Of a DNA stretch of 24,106 nucleotides, positions 16,492-23,779 are shown piece after piece. The stretch's first letter is position 1. Every line of letters begins with the position of its first letter. Where the stretch lies: assembly GCA_017620115.1 (NCBI GenBank), contig JAFZRB010000290.1, forward strand, positions 1-24,106, written 5' to 3'. The DNA comes from Clostridia bacterium (GTDB lineage: Bacteria > Bacillota > Clostridia > Christensenellales > Aristaeellaceae). Position numbers and translations under genes: made by a program. The notes beneath the pieces were generated by a model, which was not told the DNA's origin, ran no database searches, and saw only the letters and a list, made by a program, of their open reading frames with translations.

Positions 16492-18510
16492 TCAGTTCTG
16501 AGGCGGCGTTTCCTCGCCGACCGTGAACGTATGCTCCCGCGGCTGGCCGTCGAAGAGGAAGCGCATCGTCACCCGTCCGCCGTCGATTTCGATTTCGGGA
16601 CGCTCGACGGTTCTGCCGTCCCGATCCAGATGGAACAGCGCGACGAAGACGACGTCGTCGTTCGCGGGCGACATGCGGCGGATGAAGTAGGTGAGGTCGC
16701 TCGTGGGCGGGTTGGCCGGGCCCTCGGCGTAAACGGCGAGCGACGGCTGCGAGCACGCCGACCAGACGCTGAACCGGCCGGCCGGGCCCTGCCACGCGGA
16801 GGCGACGAGGCCGCGCGTTTCAAAGCCGCGAGCGTTCTTCATGAAGCGTACGGGCGCGGTGTCGCCCAGGGAGACGACCCGCTTTTCATCGGGCGGCTCG
16901 ACGCACGCGCCGACGGGATGGATGATCCAGTCCACCTGGCGCCCGGCGGCGCCGCGCACGCGGAAGGCCTCCAGGAAATACTCGTCGCGATGGACGACGG
17001 TGCGCTCCATGCGAACGCCCGCGTAGGAAGCTTCGTCCCACTGGCGGATGATGAAGCTGTTCAGCTCGGGCGGCGCGCCGCGCCAGTCGGCGTGACCTTC
17101 GACGAGCGTCTCGCCGTCTTTCCTTTCGAAGCGCACGGCGCGGCCGTTACAGGGCGGCTGGTTCTGCGCGTTGATGCAGACGGTGTTGTGCGTGAAGGTG
17201 TTTTTGTAATAGCCGTAATGCTGCGGCGCGCCGTACAGCACGGTGCCCAGATCGGGCATGACTTCATTGCCGTCAAGCATGAAGTGCAGGCCCAGCTTGT
17301 CGTAATGGTCGTGTTCGCCGCCGTAGCGTCCGTGCCGGAAGAGCAGGTACTGCCGCCTGTCGCTGCCGCGCATGATGGTCAGCCCGGAGCCGCCGTCGTT
17401 GTGATAGTCTTCAAGCGGCGGCAGCTCGGCGGGTTCGATGGTTTCCGCGCCGAAGAGAAGCGGCTCAAGGCCTTCGCGCGGGTATTCGGCGTAGATCCTG
17501 TTCAGCAGCCCCGCGAGCAGCGGGTCGCGATAAACGCGGTAGGGGAATTCGAGATAGCCGGCGAGCTGCCGGAACACGTGTCCGTGGCCGCCGTCGCCCA
17601 GGTGCGCCACGCTCAGGTCGGGCTGCAGCGTTTTGATCAGCATGCCGAGCATGCGGCGATACTGCGGCATGTCGATGAGGCTGTAGGGCGTGCCGAAGGC
17701 CATCTTCTCGTAGCTCATGAATCCGAGGAAGGCGTAAAGGTGATAGTGGAACGTGGCCTCGAACCACAGGCCGTCGTTCATCAGGCCGTTCTCCAGCTGA
17801 TAGCGCAGGCCGTATTTGCTGTTGCGCGCGAAGTCGATGAAATCCTCCCGCCCGATCGCCATGCCGATGATGCCGACGCCCGCGTTCACGTGCACTTCGT
17901 GATTGTGCAGCTGGTTCGTGCGGTTTTTCATGAGCAGCTCCGCGCCGGGCACAAACAGGTTTTCCTCGACGCGCCGCCGTTCCTCCGGCGCGAGGGTGTC
18001 TTTGATCATGTCGTAAGCCATAGCCAGCGGGGCAAGGCAGCCCGCCTCGCACAGCGCCTGGGAGTTCATGCGACCGGGCTTGTTGTAGGGAATGTCGCCG
18101 TGCTCCTCGTAGTTTGGATAGTTGTCCGCGAAGCCGGAGAGGATGGACTCGCACAGCGCGCGGTATTTTTCCTCGCCCGCCAGCGTCCACAGCAGCGCGC
18201 TCTGATAAGCCGTCGAGCAGCTCACGCCGTTCGTGCCGCGCCACCAGCCGCCCAGGAAGGGTTCGCCGTTGTACACCCGGCCGCACTGCGGGCAGCGGAA
18301 ATCGTGGTCGCTGGTGTAATCGTAGGTCAGCGAGGTGGAATCGGCCGGGCAGACAAAGTAATGCCCCCACGTGGCCAGGGCGGTTTTCGGAATTTTGACG
18401 CCGTAACGCAGCACCTGTTCGCAGCCTTTGCGCAGTCCGTCCAGCAGCGCCGGATTGTCCTTCACCTGCGCGCAGAAGCGGGCGATCTCATCCTGAGAAA
18501 AGAGAATCAT
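16492..18510 (-). CDS. Heparinase II/III-family polysaccharide lyase (PL15/PL17-like), cytoplasmic
   Basis: The 672-residue protein has an N-terminal alpha-barrel half and a C-terminal beta-rich half typical of heparinase II/III-like alginate and uronate lyases. HNHEVH (202-207) and FHYHLY (254-259) carry the Asn/His and Tyr expected at the active site. GGEHDHYDKLGLHF (397-410) and THNTV (440-444) are the beta-domain signatures. C54 with CPQC at 73-76 looks like a small zinc ribbon. There is no signal peptide, so it should act on imported oligosaccharides, as cytoplasmic exo-lyases do. The ATG at 18510 follows AAAGGGGG; the in-frame ATG at 18534 lies upstream of that site. The substrate is uncertain: alginate-, heparin- or other uronate-containing oligomers. 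A KdgK-type kinase 2 kb away fits a uronate route. The gene is divergent from pfkA. Confidence 0.78.
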   Translation of the reverse strand: MILFSQDEIARFCAQVKDNPALLDGLRKGCEQVLRYGVKIPKTALATWGHYFVCPADSTSLTYDYTSDHDFRCPQCGRVYNGEPFLGGWWRGTNGVSCSTAYQSALLWTLAGEEKYRALCESILSGFADNYPNYEEHGDIPYNKPGRMNSQALCEAGCLAPLAMAYDMIKDTLAPEERRRVEENLFVPGAELLMKNRTNQLHNHEVHVNAGVGIIGMAIGREDFIDFARNSKYGLRYQLENGLMNDGLWFEATFHYHLYAFLGFMSYEKMAFGTPYSLIDMPQYRRMLGMLIKTLQPDLSVAHLGDGGHGHVFRQLAGYLEFPYRVYRDPLLAGLLNRIYAEYPREGLEPLLFGAETIEPAELPPLEDYHNDGGSGLTIMRGSDRRQYLLFRHGRYGGEHDHYDKLGLHFMLDGNEVMPDLGTVLYGAPQHYGYYKNTFTHNTVCINAQNQPPCNGRAVRFERKDGETLVEGHADWRGAPPELNSFIIRQWDEASYAGVRMERTVVHRDEYFLEAFRVRGAAGRQVDWIIHPVGACVEPPDEKRVVSLGDTAPVRFMKNARGFETRGLVASAWQGPAGRFSVWSACSQPSLAVYAEGPANPPTSDLTYFIRRMSPANDDVVFVALFHLDRDGRTVERPEIEIDGGRVTMRFLFDGQPREHTFTVGEETPPQN

Positions 18511-18551
18511 GGCTTCGTTTCCCCCTTTTGTCATGCGTCTGAGTCATGGAC

Positions 18552-18580
18552 AGTATAACACATCTTCCCCGCGATTGCTA
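18552..18580 (-). promoter_or_regulatory. Probable promoter of the lyase gene
   Basis: On the minus strand TAGCAA (18575-18580) and TATACT (18552-18557) are 17 nt apart. The -10 box is good; the -35 box matches at three positions, suggesting a weak or activator-dependent promoter. Confidence 0.45.
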
Positions 18581-18633
18581 CTGCGCGCCAGGCGTTTTTT
18601 GCGATTCTCTTTCCAGACGCTGGAAATTGGATA

Positions 18634-18662
18634 TTGCTTATTCCTTTGTTCCCTGTTATAAT
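18634..18662 (+). promoter_or_regulatory. SigA promoter of pfkA
   Basis: TTGCTT (18634-18639), a 17-nt spacer and a perfect TATAAT (18657-18662) predict transcription from about 18669. The leader to the ATG at 18756 is about 87 nt. This rules out translation from the in-frame ATG at 18546, which lies upstream of the promoter. Confidence 0.75.
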
Positions 18663-18755
18663 GATAAAAAAGCCCGCATAAACCAACACGCGCCCGGCTT
18701 CGGGCGGACGAGCGATGAAAAAGCTATCGGGAGTTTGAGAAAGGGGAATGCTTCA

Positions 18756-19748
18756 ATGGGAGATAAGATCAAGCGCATCGGTGTTCTGACGAGCGGCGGA
18801 GACGCGCCGGGCATGAACGCCGCTGTGAGGGCGGTTGCCCGCAGCGCCATTACTTTCGGCATGGAATGCATCGGCATACGCAGGGGCTGGCAGGGCCTGA
18901 TCACGACGGATTTCGTGACGCTAGACGCCGCGAGCGTGGGCCACATCCTCAGCCGCGGCGGCACCATCCTCTACACGGCGCGCAGCGATGAATTCCGGAC
19001 AGAGAAGGGCCGGAAGAAGGCGGTGGCCACCTGCAAGATGCTCGGACTTGACGCCATCGTGGCCATCGGCGGCGACGGCACGTTCCGCGGCGCGCTGGAG
19101 CTCTCCCGATTGGGCGTCCCCGTGGCGGGCATCCCGGCGACCATTGACAACGACATCGGCTGCACGAATTACACCATCGGCTTCGATACGGCCTGCAACA
19201 CCGCCATCGAGTGCATCGACAAGCTGCGCGATACCATGCAGTCGCACGAGCGCTGCTCCGTGGTGGAGGTCATGGGCCGCAACGCGGGTTTCCTGGCGCT
19301 CTACGTGGGTATTTCCGTCGGCGCGACGGCGGTGCTGGTGCCCGAGCGCGAGTTCAATCTGCAGCGCGACGTGGTGGAACGCATCCGCAGCGCGCGTCTG
19401 GCCGGCCATACGCACTTCATGGTCGTCGTGGCCGAGGGCGTGGGCAGCGCCGTCGAGATCGGCAAGCAGATCCACGAGGCCGTCGGCATCGAGCCGCGCG
19501 TGACCGTGCTTGGCCACATCCAGCGCGGCGGCTCGCCCAACGCGCGCGACCGCGAGACGGCCACCCGCATGGGCTACTTTGCCGTGAAGGCCCTGGCAGA
19601 GGGGCGCACGAATCTCGTCATCAGCACGCGCGACGGCGGCATCGTGGAAACGCCTATCGAAGAGGCGCTGCAGATGACAAAGCACCTGCAGATGGACCGC
19701 TACGAGGTGCTGGAGGCCGTGGGTATTTCCAAAACACACGGGCTGTAA
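18756..19748 (+). CDS. pfkA: 6-phosphofructokinase (ATP-dependent type by residue 104 position)
   Basis: The 330-residue enzyme phosphorylates fructose 6-phosphate to the 1,6-bisphosphate in glycolysis. The N-terminal TSGGDAPGMNA block (12-22) is canonical. AIGGDGTFRGA (103-113) has Gly at the position equivalent to E. coli 104, where PPi-dependent enzymes have Asp. PATIDND (127-133) carries the catalytic D131, but Ala replaces the Gly (ATP type) or Lys (PPi type) equivalent to 124. MGRNAGFLAL and GHIQRGGSP complete the substrate sites. AAGGGGA precedes the ATG, and the promoter position supports this start. It is monocistronic, ended by a 10-bp hairpin. ATP use is inferred from G108, with the A128 substitution leaving slight doubt. 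Confidence 0.96.
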   Translation: MGDKIKRIGVLTSGGDAPGMNAAVRAVARSAITFGMECIGIRRGWQGLITTDFVTLDAASVGHILSRGGTILYTARSDEFRTEKGRKKAVATCKMLGLDAIVAIGGDGTFRGALELSRLGVPVAGIPATIDNDIGCTNYTIGFDTACNTAIECIDKLRDTMQSHERCSVVEVMGRNAGFLALYVGISVGATAVLVPEREFNLQRDVVERIRSARLAGHTHFMVVVAEGVGSAVEIGKQIHEAVGIEPRVTVLGHIQRGGSPNARDRETATRMGYFAVKALAEGRTNLVISTRDGGIVETPIEEALQMTKHLQMDRYEVLEAVGISKTHGL

Positions 19749-19760
19749 ATACGATAATGA

Positions 19761-19796
19761 GGGCCCCGGCGAAACGGCCGGGGCCCTGAGCGTTTT
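19761..19796. terminator. Terminator hairpin between convergent pfkA and VOC genes
   Basis: GGGCCCCGGC (19761-19770) and GCCGGGGCCC (19777-19786) form a perfect 10-bp stem with a 6-nt loop. A short T-run comes after a 6-nt offset on the plus strand. Being symmetrical and between convergent genes, it may serve both. Confidence 0.75.
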
Positions 19797-19802
19797 ATAA
19801 GG

Positions 19803-20201
19803 TTATCTGTTGTAGTACTCGAAGAACTCAAACCGCTCCCCGTCAGGCCCGGTGAAGAAGATGTTCTTCACGCCGTCCAGCAGGTTCGGGCAGAGGGAAA
19901 CGTCGTCAGACAGGAAATGAACGCCTTTCGCTTTCAGATCGGCGACCAGCGCCTCGATGCCCTTGACCTCCACGGCGACGTGGTCAACCTGCCCGGGGGT
20001 GCGCGGTTCGTATACGGCGCTCTGGATGAGCTCGAGCAGACACGTGCCGGCGTTCAGAAACGCCAGGACAGAGGAGCCGAACTGCTGCTTGTGAGTCAGC
20101 TCGAAGCCCAGGATCTCCGTGTAGAATTTGATGGACGCGTCGACGTCCTTCACCTTGATGCCTATGTGGGCCAGGCCGGTGATTTTTGCGGTTTCAGCCA
20201 T
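19803..20201 (-). CDS. VOC-superfamily (glyoxalase/bleomycin resistance-like) protein
   Basis: The 132-residue cytosolic protein has the two beta-alpha-beta-beta-beta modules of the vicinal oxygen chelate fold. H12 (GLAHIGIKV), E57 (LLELIQ), H74 (VDHVAVEV) and E125 (ERFEFFEY) form a plausible metal-binding quartet like that of glyoxalase I and methylmalonyl-CoA epimerase. The exact reaction cannot be assigned; a lactoylglutathione lyase-like or epimerase role is possible. The ATG at 20201 has GGGAGG upstream and lies downstream of a strong promoter, so the longer in-frame start at 20261, inside the -35 box, is excluded. It stands alone, convergent with pfkA. Confidence 0.82.
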   Translation of the reverse strand: MAETAKITGLAHIGIKVKDVDASIKFYTEILGFELTHKQQFGSSVLAFLNAGTCLLELIQSAVYEPRTPGQVDHVAVEVKGIEALVADLKAKGVHFLSDDVSLCPNLLDGVKNIFFTGPDGERFEFFEYYNR

Positions 20202-20232
20202 ATGTATTTCCTCCCGTTTTTTGTTTTGATTC

Positions 20233-20261
20233 ATTATAGCACGGAAAACCGCGCGTGGCAA
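20233..20261 (-). promoter_or_regulatory. SigA promoter of the VOC gene
   Basis: On the minus strand TTGCCA (20256-20261), a 17-nt spacer and a perfect TATAAT (20233-20238). Transcription would start near 20226, about 25 nt before the ATG. Confidence 0.8.
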
Positions 20262-20361
20262 TCGCCAATCTGCAGCAGACTTTTATCGGGCGCATGATCC
20301 GCGTCCCGCTGGGGCATGCTGACGGATGGCGCCCCATCAATCATGAAGGAGGTCGTGACCC

Positions 20362-20535
20362 ATGAGCGGCAAAACACCCAACCGGGACATCGGCTGCACC
20401 GTGAAGTCCTGCGCGTACCACTGCGGGGACGACGATCACTGCTCGCTGTCCGGCATTCACGTGGAGGCCTGCCCGAACTGCAGCACAGGCTGCGCAAAGG
20501 ATGAGAGCATGTGCGGCAATTACCGCGCGAAATGA
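20362..20535 (+). CDS. DUF1540-type cysteine-rich miniprotein
   Basis: This 57-residue protein has eight cysteines at positions 12, 17, 21, 27, 37, 40, 44 and 51. Its IGCTVKSCAYHC start and C-terminal CAKDESMCGNY match the DUF1540 domain, common as single or double copies in spore-forming Firmicutes and presumed to bind metal. The function is unknown. A near-perfect AAGGAGGT lies 9 nt before the ATG, and a strong terminator follows its stop by 17 nt, so it is a genuine one-gene unit despite its size. A weak 6-bp hairpin (20310-20336) lies in the leader; I see no convincing promoter. A role in spores or metal handling is inference from family distribution. Confidence 0.85.
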   Translation: MSGKTPNRDIGCTVKSCAYHCGDDDHCSLSGIHVEACPNCSTGCAKDESMCGNYRAK

Positions 20536-20552
20536 TGCGCATACGCAAGAAC

Positions 20553-20592
20553 GGAGGGGAAGCGAAGCCGCTTTCCCTCCGGCGTTTTGTTT
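20553..20592 (+). terminator. Rho-independent terminator after the DUF1540 gene
   Basis: A 12-bp stem (20553-20564 with 20571-20582, one G-U pair) and 6-nt loop are followed by GCGTTTTGTTT. It also separates this gene from the convergent kinase gene. Confidence 0.85.
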
Positions 20593-20595
20593 ACT

Positions 20596-21624
20596 CTACC
20601 TCTGCACGCGGCCAGAGGCGCTGCCGCCCATGAGCGCGCGCACTTCCTCGGCCGACACGCGGTTGAAGTCTCCCTCGATGGTGTGCTTCAGCGCGGAGGC
20701 CGCGGCGGCGAAATTGATGGCCTCCTCGTCGGAAGCGCCGTTGAGCAGCGAATAGATCAGGCCGCCGCCGAAGGAATCGCCGCCGCCCACGCGGTCCACG
20801 ATGTGGATGGCGTACTGGCGGGAGCGGATGGCGGTATCTGAGGCTGCGTCATAGAGCAGCGCGGACCAGTTGTTGTCGTTGGCGGAAAAGCTCTCGCGCA
20901 GCGTGAAGGCCACCTTCTTCGCGCCGAAAGCGGCGGCCAGCTTCTTGGCGAGATCGCGGTAGCCCGCCTCGCTCAGCTTGCCGGTTTCGATATCGGTGCC
21001 CTCGGCCTCGATGCCGAAAACATCCTTGGAGTCCTCCTCGTTGGCGATCATCACGTCGACGTATTTCACCAGTTCGCTCATGACTTCCCTGGCCTTTTCG
21101 CGGCTCCAGAGCTTCTTGCGGTAGTTCAGGTCGCAGGAGATGGTGATGCCCTTCGCCTTCGCGGCCTTGCAGGCTTCCAGCGTGAGCGCGGCGGCGGAAT
21201 CGGACAGGGCGGGGGTGATGCCCGTCCAGTGGAACCACACGGCGCCGTCGAACACCTTGTCCCAGTCGATGTCCCCGGGCCCGGCGGTGGCGATGGAGGA
21301 ATACTTGCGGTCGTAGATGACCTTGGAGGGCCGCATCGAAGCGCCCTTTTCCACGAAATAGACGCCCATGCGGTCGCCGCCTTTAGCGATATAGCTCACG
21401 TTGACGCCGAAACCGCGCATCTGCTGCAGGAAAGCGTCGGTGATGGGATTGTCGGGCAGGCGGGTGACATAGCGCGCCTCCATGCCGTAATTGGCCAGCG
21501 AAACGGAGACGTTCGCCTCCGCGCCGCCGAAGGTCATGTTGAGGCTGTCCGTCTGGCTCAGACGCAGATAGCCGGGAGGAGAGAGGCGAAGCATGACTTC
21601 GCCGAAGCAGACGATGGCGCCCAT
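20596..21624 (-). CDS. kdgK: PfkB/ribokinase-family sugar kinase, 2-keto-3-deoxygluconate kinase-like
   Basis: The 342-residue protein fits KdgK, which phosphorylates 2-keto-3-deoxygluconate to KDPG at the end of pectin, alginate and hexuronate breakdown. The N-terminal FGEVMLRLSPPG (7-18) and GGAEANVSVSLANYG (33-47) blocks bind the sugar. The C-terminal DRVGGGDSFGGGL (277-289) carries the anion-hole glycines and the catalytic D283. AAAGGAA precedes the ATG. Other PfkB kinases (fructokinase, ribokinase) are less likely given the FGEVMLRLSPPG form, but substrate is an inference. No KDPG aldolase or uronate isomerase gene lies alongside. It is downstream of the RadC-like gene in the same direction, 78 nt apart, with its own promoter. 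Confidence 0.85.
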   Translation of the reverse strand: MGAIVCFGEVMLRLSPPGYLRLSQTDSLNMTFGGAEANVSVSLANYGMEARYVTRLPDNPITDAFLQQMRGFGVNVSYIAKGGDRMGVYFVEKGASMRPSKVIYDRKYSSIATAGPGDIDWDKVFDGAVWFHWTGITPALSDSAAALTLEACKAAKAKGITISCDLNYRKKLWSREKAREVMSELVKYVDVMIANEEDSKDVFGIEAEGTDIETGKLSEAGYRDLAKKLAAAFGAKKVAFTLRESFSANDNNWSALLYDAASDTAIRSRQYAIHIVDRVGGGDSFGGGLIYSLLNGASDEEAINFAAAASALKHTIEGDFNRVSAEEVRALMGGSASGRVQR

Positions 21625-21677
21625 GAGGTATCATTCCTTTCATAAAATCACTAGCATGTCGCAGTGGGAACGGGTAT

Positions 21678-21706
21678 AGTTTACCTCTTTCGGGGGAAAA
21701 GGTCAA
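21678..21706 (-). promoter_or_regulatory. Probable promoter of the KdgK-type kinase gene
   Basis: On the minus strand TTGACC (21701-21706) and TAAACT (21678-21683) are 17 nt apart. The -35 box overlaps the last codon and stop of the RadC-like gene. The -10 is imperfect, so read-through from upstream may also contribute. Confidence 0.5.
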
Positions 21707-22506
21707 GCGTTTTCGCCGCCGTCCACGAGGCCCTCCGCGATGAAATCGCCGTGGGGATCGCCGCCGGCCATCGCCAGCGACATGCCGCCGCTCTGATCGA
21801 CGAGCTGGCCGTTTTCGCGCAGGCTGATCTGCCCGTCGCGGTGGAGCAGGATAAAATCAGCCAGCCGAACCTCGATATTGCCCAGCATGGCGACGAGGTC
21901 GCTCAGCGACTCCAGCTCGGCGGCAGTCAGGCCACGCTTCTGGGCGTAGCGCCGCCACACCAGCGTGAGCTGGTGCGCGCCGCTGTTGAGGGCCTGCTCG
22001 ACGAGCCAGCGCGCGCCGCCGGTATCCTGGATGATGTCCCAGTCGCGCACGGCGCAGTTGAGCAGCGCGCCGCTGCCGTCCATGCAGACGGCGGCCATTT
22101 CCTGGCGCGTGGGGTGAACGAAATGCGCGCTGGCCGTCTCGACGGCGCTGGCGGGCGAGACCGGCCCGGCGGGCGCCGCCTGGCTGACCAGGTATTGCCG
22201 CATCGCCGCGCCATAGGCCGCGAACAGCTTCGCGACGCCCGGCCCGACGCCGGGAAACTGCGTCAGTTCATCCTCGCCGGCGGCAAACAGCCGGTCGATG
22301 CTGCCGTATTCGTTGAGCAGCGCATGGGCCAGCGGATTGACGTCGCGCTTGGGGATGGCATAGAACAGCAGAAACTCGATCAGCTCGTGATCGGGCATGC
22401 TCGCCATGCCGCCCTGGAACACCTTCTCGCGGACACGCTGCCTGTGGCCGGCGTGGGCGCGGGGATCATCGGGCAGCATACCGGTTTCATTCAGATCGTC
22501 CAACAT
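21703..22506 (-). CDS. RadC-like (HhH-JAB) protein lacking the JAMM metal-binding motif
   Basis: The 267-residue protein aligns with RadC. An N-terminal helical region with LIEFLLFYAIPKRDVNPLAHALL (from 42) is followed by a helix-hairpin-helix FPGVGPGVAKLFAAY (84-98), as in the RadC UPF0758 domain. The C-terminal half keeps the JAB outline (VCMDGSGALLN, 140-150; LADFILLHRDGQISL, 215-229), but the HNHPSG motif is gone: the matching segment reads TLVWRRYAQKRGL (181-193). It should therefore have no JAMM-type metalloprotease activity. The ATG at 22506 is preceded by GGGAGG; the earlier ATG at 22545 lies inside the -10 box and cannot be used. Its function is unknown; I would not call it a DNA repair protein, since RadC's repair role is itself disputed. 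Confidence 0.78.
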   Translation of the reverse strand: MLDDLNETGMLPDDPRAHAGHRQRVREKVFQGGMASMPDHELIEFLLFYAIPKRDVNPLAHALLNEYGSIDRLFAAGEDELTQFPGVGPGVAKLFAAYGAAMRQYLVSQAAPAGPVSPASAVETASAHFVHPTRQEMAAVCMDGSGALLNCAVRDWDIIQDTGGARWLVEQALNSGAHQLTLVWRRYAQKRGLTAAELESLSDLVAMLGNIEVRLADFILLHRDGQISLRENGQLVDQSGGMSLAMAGGDPHGDFIAEGLVDGGENA

Positions 22507-22543
22507 GGGCGCGTCGCCTCCCGCCGCATTCCTTTTCATTCCC

Positions 22544-22573
22544 ATAATAACATAGCGCGGCGCGGCTTGTCAA
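22544..22573 (-). promoter_or_regulatory. SigA promoter of the RadC-like gene
   Basis: On the minus strand TTGACA (22568-22573), an 18-nt spacer and TATTAT (22544-22549). It predicts transcription from about 22537 and so decides the translation start at 22506. It lies back to back with the forespore-type promoter of spoVAC. Confidence 0.7.
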
Positions 22574-22574
22574 C

Positions 22575-22604
22575 GCATGACGCGGCGCGAAATCAGGCAT
22601 ACTA
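22575..22604 (+). promoter_or_regulatory. SigG-type (forespore) promoter of spoVAC
   Basis: GCATG (22575-22579) and CATACTA (22598-22604) are separated by 18 nt. This fits the SigG consensus known from Bacillus subtilis (GHATR, 17-18 nt, CATNHTA), the sigma factor that drives spoVA there. No SigA-type promoter is evident for this gene. The predicted start is near 22611, about 50 nt before the ATG. Confidence 0.7.
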
Positions 22605-22661
22605 CCATCTGCCGCGCGTCCCGCGGGGAAGGAACCGCGGAAGCGGGAAAGGAGAGAGCGA

Positions 22662-23129
22662 ATGAGCGCAAAGAAAAAGACGCCGGAGCACCGGCGCTAT
22701 GACAGAATGGTGAAGGCGCTGACGCCGAACAGCAATTATCTGCGCGGATATCTGCGCGCGTTCTGGGTGGGCGGGCTGATCTGCGCGATCGGTCAGCTTT
22801 TAAGCATTTTTGGCGAGAAGGCGCTGGGGTTGCCGGATGGCAGCGACGCGATGTTCACCTCCATCGCGCTGATCTTCCTGGGCACGCTGCTGACGGGCAT
22901 CGGCGTTTACGACGACATAGGCCGCTATGCCGGGGCAGGCTCGATCGTGCCCATCACCGGCTTCGCCAATTCGATGGCCTCGCCGGCCATTGAGTTCCGG
23001 CGCGAGGGCCTGATTCTTGGCGTGGGCGCGAAGCTGTTCACCGTGGCTGGGCCGGTGCTGGTATACGGCGTGTCCGCGTCGATCGTCGTGGGCATCATAG
23101 ACTGGCTTGTCGGGAGGGCGGCGCGATGA
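22662..23129 (+). CDS. spoVAC: Stage V sporulation protein AC (SpoVAC)
   Basis: The 155-residue membrane protein is a subunit of the SpoVA channel that moves dipicolinic acid into the forespore and releases it at germination; in B. subtilis SpoVAC behaves as a mechanosensitive channel. The cytosolic N-terminus with YDRMVKALTPNSNYLRGYLRAFWVGGLICAIGQ-like sequence (13-45) is characteristic. Hydrophobic segments lie near 33-52, 64-84 and 131-150, with the conserved GIGVYDDIGRYAGAGSIVPITGFANS block between. AAAGGAG precedes the ATG. Its stop overlaps the start of spoVAD by 4 nt (ATGA). The cluster begins with spoVAC, as in clostridia, which lack spoVAA and spoVAB. Confidence 0.95.
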   Translation: MSAKKKTPEHRRYDRMVKALTPNSNYLRGYLRAFWVGGLICAIGQLLSIFGEKALGLPDGSDAMFTSIALIFLGTLLTGIGVYDDIGRYAGAGSIVPITGFANSMASPAIEFRREGLILGVGAKLFTVAGPVLVYGVSASIVVGIIDWLVGRAAR

Positions 23130-23779
23130 AACAGACGATCAGGTTCAACCGTCGCCTGGCGTTGCGCTCGCGCGCGTCCGTCGTGGGGCCGAAGGAGGGC
23201 AAGGGGCCGCTGGGCTGGTGCTTCGACCGCGTGCTGGAGGACGACCTGCTGGGTCAGACATCGTGGGAGCTGGCTGAGAGCGAAATGCTGCGGCAGACGG
23301 TGCTCCTCTGCCTGGAGCGCGGCGGGCTGCATCCGGACCGGCTCGAGCTGCTGGCCTCGGGCGATCTGCTCGACCAGATCATGTCGTCCACGTTCATGGC
23401 GCGGGAGATCGGGCGGCCCTTCATGGGGCTGTACGGGGCGTGCTCGACGTTCATCGAGGGCATGATCCTGTGCGGCGCGATGGTGGACGGCGGCTACCGC
23501 AGCAACGCGCTGTGCTGCGCCTCCAGCCATTTCTGCACCGCGGAACGGCAGTTTCGCTCGCCCCTCGAGCTGGGCACCCAGCGCCCGCCTTCGGCGCATT
23601 GGACGGCCACAGCCGCCGGCGCAGCGCTGATCGACGCGGAAAAATCCCCCGCCGCCGCCCGCCTGACCTGCGGCACCATCGGCCGCGTGATCGACTACGA
23701 GGTGACCGACGCCAACCACATGGGGGCTGCGATGGCCCCGGCCGTCGGCGGAAAGGACTATAACGGAATGAGCAATTAG
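23126..23779 (+). CDS. spoVAD: Stage V sporulation protein AD (SpoVAD), C-terminally truncated
   Basis: The product has 217 residues, whereas SpoVAD is normally about 335-340. The N-terminal thiolase-like half is intact: SVVGPKEGKGPLGWCFD (about 19-36), SWELAESEML, GLYGACSTFIEG and TDANHMGAAMAPAV. Homology stops there, near nt 23745, and ten unrelated residues follow before a TAG that lies inside an inverted-repeat element. The missing third contains the second half of the thiolase fold, so dipicolinate binding by this protein is doubtful. spoVAE, expected next, is absent. The gene may be a pseudogene, a rearrangement scar or an assembly join; an intact copy elsewhere in the genome is possible. 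The start overlaps spoVAC and is secure. Confidence 0.88.
   Translation: MKQTIRFNRRLALRSRASVVGPKEGKGPLGWCFDRVLEDDLLGQTSWELAESEMLRQTVLLCLERGGLHPDRLELLASGDLLDQIMSSTFMAREIGRPFMGLYGACSTFIEGMILCGAMVDGGYRSNALCCASSHFCTAERQFRSPLELGTQRPPSAHWTATAAGAALIDAEKSPAAARLTCGTIGRVIDYEVTDANHMGAAMAPAVGGKDYNGMSN

Noticed and set aside
16531..18558. A 675-codon plus-strand open frame opposite the lyase gene
   Set aside because: Its product is low-complexity Ala/Val/Arg/His-rich with no motif, while the minus strand has the lyase signatures.
20310..20336. Weak hairpin in the DUF1540 leader considered as a riboswitch
   Set aside because: It has only six base pairs and no recognisable aptamer.
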